Source of the DNA: Chitinophaga sp. sic0106
GTDB taxonomy: Bacteria > Bacteroidota > Bacteroidia > Chitinophagales > Chitinophagaceae
DNA: 64,000 nucleotides
Direction: 5' to 3'
Assembly (NCBI RefSeq): GCF_019219075.1
Contig: NZ_JAHUWJ010000019.1
Location: 1-64,000 of the forward strand
The notes beneath the pieces are model-generated. The model was not told where the DNA came from and did not search any database. It worked only from the letters and a program-made list of their open reading frames with translations. Below, one piece after another: positions 1 through 8,523 of this stretch. Made by a program: the position numbers and the translations under genes. The number at the start of each line of letters is the position of its first letter. Position 1 is the first letter of the stretch.

Positions 1-125
1 ATTTGCCGCCAGCTTCCTTCAGATTCGCAGTCGCCCGCGACACCCTTGCTATTGGCTAACCCTTCCTACTACAAAGTGGGTTCGGGACTTGCACCCTATA
101 GCAGATCGCCATGCCTGGCGCACAC
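1..125 (-). mobile_element. Group II intron, 5' end (domain I), truncated by window edge
   Basis: Read on the minus strand, the segment starts with GTGTGCGCC, which fits the GUGYG 5' splice-site consensus of group II introns. It continues with elements typical of bacterial domain I, such as GGGTGCAAGTCCCGAAC, AATAGCAAGGGTGTCG and TCTGAAGGAAGCTGG. The intron runs off the left edge, so the reverse transcriptase/maturase ORF and domains V-VI are not visible. The exact 5' boundary is 123 or 125, since both GTGTG and GTGCG fit. It is identified from recall of the conserved ribozyme sequence, not from a covariance search. Confidence 0.8.
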
Positions 126-129
126 AATG

Positions 130-154
130 AAGTCCCGACATGGGGTCGGGACTT
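130..154. other. Stem-loop next to the intron insertion site
   Basis: A perfect 10-bp stem (AAGTCCCGAC / GTCGGGACTT) with a 5-nt loop lies 5 bp outside the intron's 5' end, in the 5' exon on the minus strand. Class C group II introns typically insert just after a terminator-like hairpin, and this arrangement would fit. There is no strong T-run, so it is not called as a terminator. Confidence 0.5.
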
Positions 155-763
155 GCTGGCACTGGGGCACCTTACCTGAAAGCAGGTGGTTCCTATTGAT
201 ATGTTAGGCTTTCCGAAAAACGTATATACGAATACGTTAGTACATTAATTTGTGATGTAACCTTCATCGTCTGAAAAATAAAAAAATACAGACGGTCAGT
301 TCACGGGGTATTTGACGGCAAACCCACCAGTATTGCCGGAAAGCACACCCCGCAGAACCGTGTCTGATATATAACTTTAGTAAAGAACAGGAAATATTTT
401 AGCCGGCCGTGTGAGATGCCGGGGCGGTGCGGGTCAGGTATGTTACTGAAAAATTTACCACCAATAAATTTGCAGCATACCGTTCCCGCGAACCTCACCA
501 GGCATTCTATTTACAGCTTACAGAACGCAAGATCATTTACCGGCAGCAACAACTATTACCATAGCGGGCCGGGTTGTAATAACGGGAACAGGTAGATTGT
601 AATGCTGAATGTAGCGATGGTTTTCGCAGTCCACTCTTCAGGTTGTGCTGTTTCATATTGTGCTGTTTACACATTTTAAAATACTGGCACAGCACCTTGC
701 TGGTGGATCAAAGGATGCCGGGAGCAATTGCCATACTCCCCTGCGACGGTAGCGACACTATTA

Positions 764-782
764 GTCTACCAAATCGGTAGAC
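764..782. promoter_or_regulatory. Inverted repeat, operator-like
   Basis: GTCTACC and GGTAGAC are perfect inverted 7-bp arms around a 5-bp AAATC centre. The size and A/T-flanked shape resemble operators bound by TetR-family dimers. No TetR gene is adjacent, and the nearest gene starts 300 bp downstream, so the role is unknown. Confidence 0.35.
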
Positions 783-845
783 AAATATACATAGGGAATT
801 AATATTTCCAAACAGATATACGAAAAAAGTTAAAAATATTTTTTT

Positions 846-889
846 ACCCCAGTTTAAACGGCACCTTCGGTGCCGTTTAAACTGGGGTA
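846..889. other. Perfect 20-bp palindrome with TTCG tetraloop
   Basis: Twenty base pairs without mismatch enclose a TTCG loop (core GGCACC-TTCG-GGTGCC). The T-run lies on the 5' side of the plus strand, so neither strand gives a standard hairpin followed by U-run. It may be a terminator or processing hairpin of a lost gene, or a small repeat element. A hairpin with the same CACC-TTCG-GGTG core occurs at 1918-1960. Confidence 0.6.
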
Positions 890-1047
890 CGCAGGACGTC
901 CGCCCTGCTTGCTCCAGTTACGCTGAGTAATGGAAGATTTCCTCCTACACAATTAAGGTGAGTACTGGAAGCGTAGTGCCCTGCTAATCCCTTTTTACCA
1001 TCTGCATTACTATTCAATCTCCCGATATTAACGCTACAAGAATAGCA

Positions 1048-1080
1048 TTGCCCACATTGTGTTAAAATCCTATAATTTTG
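1048..1080 (+). promoter_or_regulatory. Candidate Bacteroidota promoter of the yitT-like gene
   Basis: A TTG at 1048-1050 and TAATTTTG at 1073-1080 match the -33 TTG / -7 TAnnTTTG consensus, with a 22-nt spacing that is slightly long. The -7 box ends only 4 nt before the ATG at 1085, which would give a leaderless or nearly leaderless mRNA. Confidence 0.4.
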
Positions 1081-1084
1081 CGTC

Positions 1085-1915
1085 ATGAAAGAACATGTTA
1101 AGAACGTCCTGCTCATTATTATAGGCGCGTTCATTTTTGCAGTAGGTATCAACTACCTGGCCATTCCGAGCAAACTCTCAGAAGGCGGCGTGATCGGTTT
1201 AACCATTGCAGCCTACTACTACTTCGGATGGTCGCCAGGCATATTGAACTTTATTGCCAATGCCCTGCTGATTGTAGTAGGTTATAAAGTACTCGACAAA
1301 CGAACCATGCTGTACACCATACTGGGAATCATCTTTTGCTCGCTATGGCTATACGTTACTGAAAATACCATGCGACCGGTAACACAAAACACGCTACTGG
1401 CAGCCGTATTCGCAGGTTTGCTGGTGGGCATCGGCATCGGCCTCGTTTTTCTCTCGGGTGGCACCACGGGAGGCTCAGCTATTATCGCGCGACTGGTCAA
1501 CAAAGTATTTGGCATCTCCCTGGGAAATGCCATGCTTATCTTTGATATCATCGTTATCTGCCTGTCCGCCTTCATTATCGGCCTGGAAAATACGATGTAT
1601 ACCTTCATCGCGGTATATATAGGCGCGCGAACAGTAGATTTCATCGTGGACGGGTTAAATACCAAACGCGCGATCACCATCATCTCCCAAAAATCAGAAA
1701 TACTGGCCGATAAAATAACAAAAGACATGAAACGTGGCTGTACCGTGCTGCATGGACATGGCGCCTATACGAAAGAGAGCAAGGAAGTATTATACGTAGT
1801 GATTGGTAAACAGGAGCTGATGCGGTTGAAAGGACTTGTGCAGGAAACTGATCCGGAAGCTTTCCTGGTTATACATGAGGTACATGAAGTATTAGGACGT
1901 GGGTTTTCTATGTAA
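1085..1915 (+). CDS. YitT family membrane protein (DUF161 + DUF2179)
   Basis: This 276-residue protein has the YitT architecture. About five hydrophobic membrane segments occupy residues 1-175 (for example near 8-28, 48-68, 105-125 and 145-165), and a soluble C-terminal DUF2179 domain follows at about 200-270, with the typical RGCTVLHGHGAYT-like motif. The GLVFLSGGTTGGSAI stretch is characteristic of the membrane domain. Family members sit in the inner membrane. Their transport or sensing role is not settled, so no substrate is assigned. The gene stands alone, with a promoter-like site directly upstream and a strong bidirectional hairpin downstream, convergent with the next gene. The start is the ATG that opens the first membrane helix. 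Confidence 0.9.
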   Translation: MKEHVKNVLLIIIGAFIFAVGINYLAIPSKLSEGGVIGLTIAAYYYFGWSPGILNFIANALLIVVGYKVLDKRTMLYTILGIIFCSLWLYVTENTMRPVTQNTLLAAVFAGLLVGIGIGLVFLSGGTTGGSAIIARLVNKVFGISLGNAMLIFDIIVICLSAFIIGLENTMYTFIAVYIGARTVDFIVDGLNTKRAITIISQKSEILADKITKDMKRGCTVLHGHGAYTKESKEVLYVVIGKQELMRLKGLVQETDPEAFLVIHEVHEVLGRGFSM

Positions 1916-1917
1916 TT

Positions 1918-1994
1918 ACCCGATAAATTCTTCCACCTTCGGTGAAAGAATTTATCGGGTAGGGCGCTGGGACCTGGGGTCCCAGCCCTACCCG
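1918..1994. terminator. Compound hairpin terminator between convergent genes
   Basis: A 20-bp stem with one mismatch around a TTCG loop (1918-1960) is followed by a second stem, GCTGGGAC / GTCCCAGC (about 1966-1986). A further ACCCGATAAA copy could compete for pairing with the first stem. It sits between the plus-strand YitT gene and the minus-strand glycosidase gene and probably ends both transcripts. Confidence 0.7.
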
Positions 1995-2001
1995 ATAAAA
2001 A

Positions 2002-3060
2002 TTATTTCGTTAATGATTTAATCAGGTTCACCTCCGTTGAATCATAAGGCTTACCATCAGGCCAGAAAATATCGTGGAACCATACTGCCGGCTCATCCCC
2101 ATTGGGCTTAGGATCATTCCAGGCATATTTAGTATTGGTTTTACCCGCTACCAGTCCCCAGTTGATGGCAGCAATCTTTTCTTTTTTCAGCAACGGCAAA
2201 ATATTATCAAAGCGACTGTTACGCGTACGGGCCATATACTCCGTGCAAATCAACGGACGACCAAACTTCCGTAAAGTATCTATCGCTTCCTGGTGCGCAT
2301 GCTCATCGTTATAATTATGGTAGGTGATCACATCGGAATTTTCCAGCTGGAACTTATTAAGGTCAGCCAGCGCCGGCAGCCACACACCTGCTGATAAGGG
2401 CTGGGAAGGATTTGCCTCGCGGCCCCAGTGAAATACTTTTTGCAGCAAGTCCATGCTCTGATTGCCATAATTACTGTTGCCCGGCTCGTTGTACAGGTCC
2501 CACAGCACAATGCGGTCGTCGTTAGCAAAGGTTTTCATAACATCCTTAACATAGGTCTCGAGTGTATCCGCCAGTTTCGGGCTGGTATGAATAGCAGAAC
2601 CCGGATCTCTCACCCAACCTGAATTGTGAATACCTGGCTTTGGAGCCGGCTGAGGACCACTGGCCGGATTATCGTTCCAGCAGTCGTCAAAAAACACGAA
2701 AATGGTAGAAATGCCGTGTTTTTTGGCAATTTCCAGGTATTTAGTCATGCGGCCTTTAAAACCTGCAGCATCTTCCACCCATGGCAAATGGTGGAGATAT
2801 ACGCGCATAGTATTCAAACCTATGCCTTCCGCATATCCCAATTCACGGTCAATTGTAGCGGAATCAAAGGTGGCTGCCTGCCACATTTCCAGCTGGTTGA
2901 TGGCTGTACTGGGAATAAAATCCGAACCCCGCATCCAGGGCTTCGATGCATACCATTCGTTGGCTTTTTCCTTGGACCAGATACTTCTCTCCCCCTGCCC
3001 ACAGGCAAATAACATTACAGCACAAACTAATAATACGTGGAACATTGATGATTTATACAT
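2002..3060 (-). CDS. GH5-like (clan GH-A) glycoside hydrolase, lipoprotein
   Basis: This 352-residue secreted enzyme has an N-terminal lipoprotein signal with lipobox LFAC (Cys20), so it is probably anchored in the envelope. The catalytic domain has a TIM-barrel GH-A signature: WDLYNEPGN supplies the acid/base Glu192 and CTEYM the nucleophile Glu274, with the expected asparagine just before the first Glu. GLNTMRVYLHH (about 81-91) and TYHNYNDEH (about 246-254) line the active-site side of the barrel. Enzymes of this type cleave beta-linked glucans, mannans or xylans, but the exact substrate cannot be told. It is a single gene, convergent with yitT and divergent from the acyltransferase gene. 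The start at 3060 gives a complete signal peptide. Confidence 0.85.
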   Translation of the reverse strand: MYKSSMFHVLLVCAVMLFACGQGERSIWSKEKANEWYASKPWMRGSDFIPSTAINQLEMWQAATFDSATIDRELGYAEGIGLNTMRVYLHHLPWVEDAAGFKGRMTKYLEIAKKHGISTIFVFFDDCWNDNPASGPQPAPKPGIHNSGWVRDPGSAIHTSPKLADTLETYVKDVMKTFANDDRIVLWDLYNEPGNSNYGNQSMDLLQKVFHWGREANPSQPLSAGVWLPALADLNKFQLENSDVITYHNYNDEHAHQEAIDTLRKFGRPLICTEYMARTRNSRFDNILPLLKKEKIAAINWGLVAGKTNTKYAWNDPKPNGDEPAVWFHDIFWPDGKPYDSTEVNLIKSLTK

Positions 3061-3218
3061 ATGGTAAAACTTTTGACAATGGGTATGCTCTAAAAATAAT
3101 CAAATTGAATATCGGTTGTATATAGAATTTGCTTTTTGTGAGATGGAACGCTATCTTGTAAGTGGCTCTTATGAACCTTTCTTATCCTTACCATCTTATC
3201 AACCAAATTTAGCGTCAG

Positions 3219-4340
3219 ATGACACAGACCGCCCAACGATTTCTTCCATTGGATGTATTCCGTGGATTAACCGTTTGTTTTATGATCATTGTAAATACCG
3301 GAGGTACGGGTGGCGTATATGCACCGCTCGAACACGCCGCCTGGCACGGATTTACACCAACCGACCTGGTTTTCCCTTCCTTCCTTTTTGCAGTCGGCAA
3401 TGCGATGAGCTTTAGTATGAAAAAGTTCAACACGCTTGCACAATCGGCCGTGCTCGGTAAAATATTTAAACGCACTGCCATCATATTTCTGCTTGGATTT
3501 CTGATGTACTGGTTCCCGTTTGTACATCATACAGAAAACGGCCTGGCAGCTAATCCGTTTTCTCACACCCGCGTATTTGGTGTATTACAACGCATCGCAC
3601 TCTGCTACTGCTTTGCTTCTCTCCTCATTTACTACTGCAATAAAAAAATGGTGTGGAGTATCAGCGCCCTCCTCCTGCTGGGATACTGGGCCATCCTGTG
3701 GTTTTGCGGTACACCCGGCGATCAGTACGGTATTCATGGCAATGCAGGTTCGGCATTGGACCACTGGCTGTTGGGAGATAATCACCTGTACCACGGGGAA
3801 GGATTTCCCTTTGATCCGGAAGGACTGCTCAGCACCTTTCCTGCCATCGTAAATGTGGTAGCAGGTTATTACGCAGGTTTGTTTATACAGAGAGAAGGCA
3901 AGTCCACCGCCGGTGTACTCAAACTATTACTGGCCGGCGCACTCCTCATCGGCGCAGCCTGGTTATGGAATCCGCTGTTTCCCATTAATAAAAAATTATG
4001 GACCAGCAGCTATGTGCTGCTCACGGTGGGCATAGACCTGATCATACTATCGATATTAATCATGCTCATCGACATTATGGGCATTACTGCCGGAACCGGC
4101 TTCTTTACTGTATTCGGGAAGAATCCATTGTTCCTCTATCTGCTATCGGAAGTAATGGCGATATTATTTTACTTTTTCAGGGCAGGTAACGTCAACGTAT
4201 ATACGTGGATCAATGAAAACATTTTTCAACAGTTGTCGCCGGGCAAATTCGGCTCGCTGCTTTTTTCCTTATCCTTTATGCTGGTATGCTGGCTGGTAGG
4301 TTACTGGCTGGACAGAAAGCGTATATATGTCAGAGTATAA
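3219..4340 (+). CDS. HGSNAT/NagX-like membrane acyltransferase (DUF5009/DUF1624 type)
   Basis: This 373-residue polytopic membrane protein has about ten hydrophobic helices. The N-terminus LDVFRGLTVCFMIIVNTGG followed by EHAAWHGF and DLVFPSFLFAVG is the signature of heparan-alpha-glucosaminide N-acetyltransferase-like proteins. His39 in EHAAWHG aligns with the histidine that carries the acetyl group in human HGSNAT. Bacterial relatives are thought to acetylate sugars across the inner membrane, often near glycan-degradation genes. Here it lies between a glycosidase gene and an SDR gene on the same strand, which fits a sugar-related role but does not prove one. The start is the ATG directly before the conserved RFLPLDVFRG segment. 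Confidence 0.85.
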   Translation: MTQTAQRFLPLDVFRGLTVCFMIIVNTGGTGGVYAPLEHAAWHGFTPTDLVFPSFLFAVGNAMSFSMKKFNTLAQSAVLGKIFKRTAIIFLLGFLMYWFPFVHHTENGLAANPFSHTRVFGVLQRIALCYCFASLLIYYCNKKMVWSISALLLLGYWAILWFCGTPGDQYGIHGNAGSALDHWLLGDNHLYHGEGFPFDPEGLLSTFPAIVNVVAGYYAGLFIQREGKSTAGVLKLLLAGALLIGAAWLWNPLFPINKKLWTSSYVLLTVGIDLIILSILIMLIDIMGITAGTGFFTVFGKNPLFLYLLSEVMAILFYFFRAGNVNVYTWINENIFQQLSPGKFGSLLFSLSFMLVCWLVGYWLDRKRIYVRV

Positions 4341-4377
4341 GCAGATATTGTTACATTAGCGACAAATATCAGGATAT

Positions 4378-5163
4378 ATGGAACTTTCATTAAAGGGAAA
4401 AACAGCTTTAATATGCGGCAGTTCCCAGGGGATAGGCCTGGCTACTGCTATTGAATTGTCGCTGCTGGGTGCCAGCTGCATACTGCTTGCCCGCAATGAG
4501 GAGCGACTGGAGGCCGCACTGGCACAGCTTCACAGCGGTACCGGCCAGAAGCACAGGTATGAAATTGCCGACTTTTCCGATATCAATGAGGTGATCAGTG
4601 TAGCCAATGATCTGGCTGCTACTACTCCTGTTCACATTCTGGTAAACAATACCGGCGGCCCTGCCGCGGGGCCTATCCTGGATGCGGAAACAAAGGCTTT
4701 CGCCAATGCTTTTGAGCAGCACCTGCTTTGCAACCAGGTATTGGCGCAGGCACTGGTACCAGGGATGATTGATGCCGGTTATGGCCGCATCATCAATATT
4801 ATCAGTACTTCTGTAAAGGCGCCGTTGAAAAACCTGGGGGTATCCAATACCATCCGCTGGGCAGTGGCTTCCTGGGCCAAAACGCTGGCCACAGAGGTAG
4901 CACCGCATGGCGTTACGGTGAATAATGTATTGCCGGGATCTACGTCTACCGGGCGACTCACCGCTTTATTTGAAACATCAGCCAAACAGCGGAAGGTTTC
5001 TCCGGAAACGGTTTCGAAAGAATGGCTCAATGAAATACCGATGAAACGCTTTGGTGAACCTAAGGAAGTGGCTGCACTGGCGGCTTTTCTGGCATCGCCG
5101 GCAGCTGCATATATTACCGGCACCAGTATTGCGGTGGATGGCGGGAAAACACCGGTGATGTAA
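4378..5163 (+). CDS. SDR-family oxidoreductase with non-canonical active site
   Basis: This 261-residue Rossmann-fold protein has the length of a classical SDR. The NAD(P)-binding motif GSSQGIG (residues 14-20) and the NNTGG motif (90-94) are intact, as is the C-terminal ITGTSIAVDGGK segment. The catalytic YxxxK is not present. By alignment to the conserved KTLATEVA helix, the Tyr position is Ser156 and the Lys position is Arg160 (SNTIR), although serines near 143-145 remain. It may be a divergent SDR group with altered chemistry or a non-enzymatic role. A TACATTAG box at 4352-4359 could be its -7 element. It starts 37 bp after the acyltransferase stop codon and is followed by a hairpin terminator. 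Confidence 0.85.
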   Translation: MELSLKGKTALICGSSQGIGLATAIELSLLGASCILLARNEERLEAALAQLHSGTGQKHRYEIADFSDINEVISVANDLAATTPVHILVNNTGGPAAGPILDAETKAFANAFEQHLLCNQVLAQALVPGMIDAGYGRIINIISTSVKAPLKNLGVSNTIRWAVASWAKTLATEVAPHGVTVNNVLPGSTSTGRLTALFETSAKQRKVSPETVSKEWLNEIPMKRFGEPKEVAALAAFLASPAAAYITGTSIAVDGGKTPVM

Positions 5164-5216
5164 TAAATTATTCATTTCCGCCTTCGGCGGATTGTGTTTT
5201 GTTGTTTTATGATTTT

Positions 5217-5257
5217 AAGTAAGAGGGACGGTGCCTGGAGCACCGTCCCTCTTACTT
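5217..5257. terminator. Hairpin terminator after the SDR gene
   Basis: A perfect 18-bp stem (arms beginning AAGTAAGAGGG and ending CCCTCTTACTT) encloses a 5-nt loop. A smaller TTCG hairpin (TCCGCCTTCGGCGGA) at 5178-5192 precedes it. Both lie in the gap before lutA and separate the two transcription units. Confidence 0.7.
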
Positions 5258-5336
5258 TATAGCCCTTGCTCCGTAAGATTTTCAACAAAATGATTATTGT
5301 GGTGTTAATCAAAAGCAGATCACTCAATCATCCCGC

Positions 5337-6080
5337 ATGAAAGTCGCTTTATTCATACCATGTTACATCGACGCCATTTATCCTGAGGCTGGTATTGCCA
5401 CCTATGAGCTGCTGGAGCGATTTGGACTGGAAGTGGAATATCCGCTCAATCAAACCTGCTGCGGGCAGCCAATGGCCAACGAAGGTGACCAGGAAAATTC
5501 CGCAGCGGCAGAACAATTGTTCGTGGAAAATTTCAGCGGATATGAATACATCATCGGGCCGGCAGGCAGTTGTGTGAAACATGTGCGCCATCATCTCGAT
5601 GCCATTCCGCAAACAACTGCTGTTAGGGAAGTAAGAACACGAACCTATGAGCTGGTGGAGTTCCTGTATGATATACTTAAAGTAGAAGCTTTTCCATGGG
5701 CTTATTTCAGATATAAAGCCAGCTTACATAACAGCTGCAGTTCCATCCGTGGCTTACACATTGCACAGCCATCTGAACATATGGCCCCCTACTACAACAA
5801 AAGTGAGGAATTGCTGAAAATGGTGGAAGGCCTGGACCTTGTACCGCTGGATCGCCCGGATGAATGCTGTGGATTCGGCGGCACTTTTTGCGTAACAGAT
5901 GAAGCCGTGAGCGCACGAATGGGCCTTGATAAAGTGCATGATTATAGCCGTCAGGGAGCAGAGTATGTGATTTCCCCGGATATGTCCTGCCTGATGCATC
6001 AGCAGGGTATTGCCCGCAAAGCGGGAATTGATATGAAGTTTATCCACATTGCCCAGGTATTAAATGGCGGACCATTTTAA
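5337..6080 (+). CDS. lutA: LutA/LldE-type (Fe-S)-binding protein, L-lactate oxidation
   Basis: This 247-residue cytoplasmic protein has two cysteine-rich CCG domains (about 5-85 and 130-235), with NQTCCGQP near residue 40 and DECCGFGG near 178. These are expected to bind iron-sulfur clusters or an unusual cofactor. With LutB and LutC it forms the L-lactate oxidation complex that delivers electrons to the respiratory chain, as established for Bacillus subtilis lutABC. It is the first gene of a tight three-gene operon (spacings of 9 and 23 bp), which strongly supports the call. The ATG at 5337 is directly followed by the conserved KVALFIPCYID start. Confidence 0.93.
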   Translation: MKVALFIPCYIDAIYPEAGIATYELLERFGLEVEYPLNQTCCGQPMANEGDQENSAAAEQLFVENFSGYEYIIGPAGSCVKHVRHHLDAIPQTTAVREVRTRTYELVEFLYDILKVEAFPWAYFRYKASLHNSCSSIRGLHIAQPSEHMAPYYNKSEELLKMVEGLDLVPLDRPDECCGFGGTFCVTDEAVSARMGLDKVHDYSRQGAEYVISPDMSCLMHQQGIARKAGIDMKFIHIAQVLNGGPF

Positions 6081-6089
6081 AGGAAGCAT

Positions 6090-7496
6090 ATGGCAAAACA
6101 ACGTGTAGACGTTGCCGGTAATGCGGCATCGTTCATAGATCAGGATGATATTCATGAACCGTTTCATGACAAAAACCTATGGGCCGCACGTATGAAGCGG
6201 GACGCGGCTGCCAGGGCAGTTCCTGAGTGGGAGGACCTGCGCACCATCGCCTCTCTCATCAAAGAGCACACGCTCACCCATCTGGATCATTACCTGGAAA
6301 TGTTTGAAGCCAATGCCATCAAACGGGGCGCAAAAGTATACTGGGCCAGAGATGCTGCTGAACATAACCAGCAGTTATGGGAGATATTATCTGCCCGTAA
6401 CATCGATGCAATTATTAAAAGTAAGTCCATGCTGCAGGAAGAGTGTGGCATGACGGCTTTTCTCGAAAACAGGGGTATATCGGTGACTGAATCCGACTTA
6501 GGTGAACGTATTCAGCAGCTGGATAACCAGCCGCCGAGCCACATTGTGATGCCGGCTATTCATAAAACACCGGCTGACATTGCAGCAATTTTTGCAAACG
6601 CGATTGGCACAGATCCTAACAATACAGATCCGCATTATTTGAATGAAGCCATGCGGGCAGATGCGCGCAAACGCTTTCTCAAGGCCGGTGCGGGGATGAC
6701 GGGCGTTAATTTCGCGATCGCTGAAACCGGGTCTTTTGTGGTATGTACCAATGAAGGAAATGCGGATATTGGTGCATCTGTACCACCCATACATATTGCC
6801 AGTATGGGTATAGAGAAGTTATTACCAAAGGTGAGTGATCTGGGAATTTTTATCCGGTTGCTTTCCCGTAGTGCGCTGGGCACTTTGGCGACGCAGTATA
6901 CCTCTCATTTCAGTGGTCCGCGAAAAGGTGGTGAGCTGCATATCATCATAACGGATAATGGTCGCAGCAAGCGTTTGGGCCTGGATGATTTCTGGCATAG
7001 CCTGAAGTGTATCCGTTGCGGTGCCTGTATGAATACCTGCCCGGTATACCGCCGCAGTGGCGGGCTGGCCTATGGCGCTACCTATTCAGGGCCTATCGGC
7101 ATTATCCTGGACCCTACTTTTGATGAGTCAAAATACAGTGAGCTGCCTTACCACTCTACCCTTTGTGGCTCCTGCTCGGAAGTATGCCCGGTGAAAATTG
7201 ACATCAGCGATCAGATTCTGAAATGGAGAAAGGTGATGGCTGCTAAAAAATATTTGCCAATTAGTCGCCGGCTGGCCTTTGGTGCGGCCGGAAAGGTATT
7301 TGAACACCCTACCTTGTTTCATGGTGCAGAAACTGCTGCCAGCGCCGCCATGAAAGTCACCCCGCACTTCCTGCTCTACAACCGGGGATTAAATCCGTGG
7401 GGGCGTCACCGTGAGTTACCACACTTCGCGAAGCAAACTTTCCGGGAGTGGTACCTGCAATATAAACAGCAAGACAACGAAGAACCGCAACAATAA
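6090..7496 (+). CDS. lutB: LutB/LldF-type iron-sulfur protein, L-lactate oxidation
   Basis: This 468-residue protein combines a large N-terminal LUD-type domain (about 60-300) with a ferredoxin-like region holding two [4Fe-4S] motifs, CIRCGACMNTCP near residue 307 and CGSCSEVCP near 359. A C-terminal domain (about 390-460) carries the usual WYLQYKQQ-type end. Size and domain order match LutB. It is the electron-transfer subunit of the LutABC lactate-oxidising complex. It sits 9 bp after lutA and 23 bp before lutC, so all three are cotranscribed. No regulator of the operon is visible nearby. Confidence 0.93.
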   Translation: MAKQRVDVAGNAASFIDQDDIHEPFHDKNLWAARMKRDAAARAVPEWEDLRTIASLIKEHTLTHLDHYLEMFEANAIKRGAKVYWARDAAEHNQQLWEILSARNIDAIIKSKSMLQEECGMTAFLENRGISVTESDLGERIQQLDNQPPSHIVMPAIHKTPADIAAIFANAIGTDPNNTDPHYLNEAMRADARKRFLKAGAGMTGVNFAIAETGSFVVCTNEGNADIGASVPPIHIASMGIEKLLPKVSDLGIFIRLLSRSALGTLATQYTSHFSGPRKGGELHIIITDNGRSKRLGLDDFWHSLKCIRCGACMNTCPVYRRSGGLAYGATYSGPIGIILDPTFDESKYSELPYHSTLCGSCSEVCPVKIDISDQILKWRKVMAAKKYLPISRRLAFGAAGKVFEHPTLFHGAETAASAAMKVTPHFLLYNRGLNPWGRHRELPHFAKQTFREWYLQYKQQDNEEPQQ

Positions 7497-7519
7497 CTGT
7501 ACACTTTAAAACTGATAAG

Positions 7520-8107
7520 ATGAATCTCAACCCGCGTGAACAAATTCTGGATGCTGTCCGCCAACATTTGCCGACCGAGAAAGTTGAATATCCGGCAGTT
7601 CCTGTTTTTCAGAAAACTATTCCGGTGCTGTTGCCTGCTTTTGAGGCTCGTTTGAGAGATGCCGGCGCTACGGTGCACAAACCTGCGGACCTGGCTGCGG
7701 CGCAGGCGTTACTGGCGCAGGAGCATGCCGATGCTAAAGTAATCTGCAGTGCTACGCCCGACTTGCAGGGCAACAGGGATATTCATAAAGTGATAAACCC
7801 TCATGAGCTGGCTGATGTGGATGTAGGCGTTATCCGTGCCGGTTTTGGCGTGGCTGAAAACGGAATGGTATGGCTTACCCAGGAAGACCTGGTGGTCAAT
7901 GCGCTGGGCTTTTTATCGCAGCACCTTGTTATTTTACTTGACCCTGCAGCGCTGGTAGCTGATATGTATGATGCCTATTTGCGGGTACACCTGGAAGATA
8001 CTGCATATGGATGCTTCATGATGGGCCCTTCTGCCACCGCGGATATAGGAGCAGTGCTGGTGCACGGGGCACAGGGAGCCAGGAGCCTGAGTGTCTACCT
8101 GATATAA
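7520..8107 (+). CDS. lutC: LutC/LldG-type LUD-domain protein, L-lactate oxidation
   Basis: This 195-residue single-domain LUD protein is of normal LutC length. The GVIRAGFGVAENGMVWL segment and the GPSATADIGAVLVHGAQGARSL C-terminus are typical of the family. It is the third subunit of the lactate-utilisation complex and lies last in the lutABC operon. No obvious terminator follows. The next coding trace downstream is a frameshifted gene on the opposite strand. Confidence 0.92.
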   Translation: MNLNPREQILDAVRQHLPTEKVEYPAVPVFQKTIPVLLPAFEARLRDAGATVHKPADLAAAQALLAQEHADAKVICSATPDLQGNRDIHKVINPHELADVDVGVIRAGFGVAENGMVWLTQEDLVVNALGFLSQHLVILLDPAALVADMYDAYLRVHLEDTAYGCFMMGPSATADIGAVLVHGAQGARSLSVYLI

Positions 8108-8116
8108 TAAGTAACA

Positions 8117-8409
8117 TCAGCACGGGTGATTGTAGCTGATACTGAACAGCATACCATCGCGGAAATGGAGCAGGATACCGGCGTCACCTTTAGGAGATTC
8201 TCTCAGGAGTATGACATCGGATTTCCCTTCATTTTCCGCCTGCTGTACCGCCATGGGGAAGAGTTTACGGGCATCTTCCCAGGAGATGCGGTTATGCAGG
8301 GAGGTGTGGCCGGTACAGCTATTGCTAACAGTTCAGCATCCTCCTGATTCTGGTTATTCTGGGAGGCCATAGTGGCGCTGAGTGCCAGCAGGCAAAATAC
8401 GCTGTACAT
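8117..8409 (-). pseudogene. Frameshifted small secreted protein gene
   Basis: The minus-strand frame begins with a signal-like peptide (MYSVFCLLALSATMASQNNQ) and stays plausible for about 28 codons, after which its sequence becomes Pro/Ser-rich and unlike a protein. The other minus frame opens just after that point and reads a clean protein-like sequence containing RISWEDARKLFPMAVQQAEN and ILLHFRDGMLFSISYNHPC, ending at the stop at 8117-8119. Restoring one lost base would give a 97-residue protein. It may be a real frameshift mutation or a sequencing error. I do not recognise the family. Confidence 0.55.
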
Positions 8410-8523
8410 AGTTTCCCGGTTATACGGATAAGGGCTTCCTAAAGCGTTACGAAATTATAAACTTCCTTTGGTTTTCGTGGGTTCCAAATTAAAGCATAAA
8501 ACTATTGGAAAATGATAATTTTA

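Larger units (their letters stand above)
155..1047. other. Long non-coding stretch
   Basis: No convincing gene is seen on either strand. The short open frames here lack homology-like features. It holds a short inverted repeat at 764-782 and a perfect 20-bp palindrome at 846-889, listed separately. The rest may be decayed sequence flanking the intron. Confidence 0.5.

Noticed and set aside
877..1152. 91-codon minus-strand frame upstream of the YitT gene
   Set aside because: It overlaps the start of a well-supported gene and includes the hairpin; the sequence has no domain-like pattern.
8126..8347. 73-codon plus-strand frame after lutC
   Set aside because: It is antisense to the frameshifted gene, which has the more protein-like sequence.
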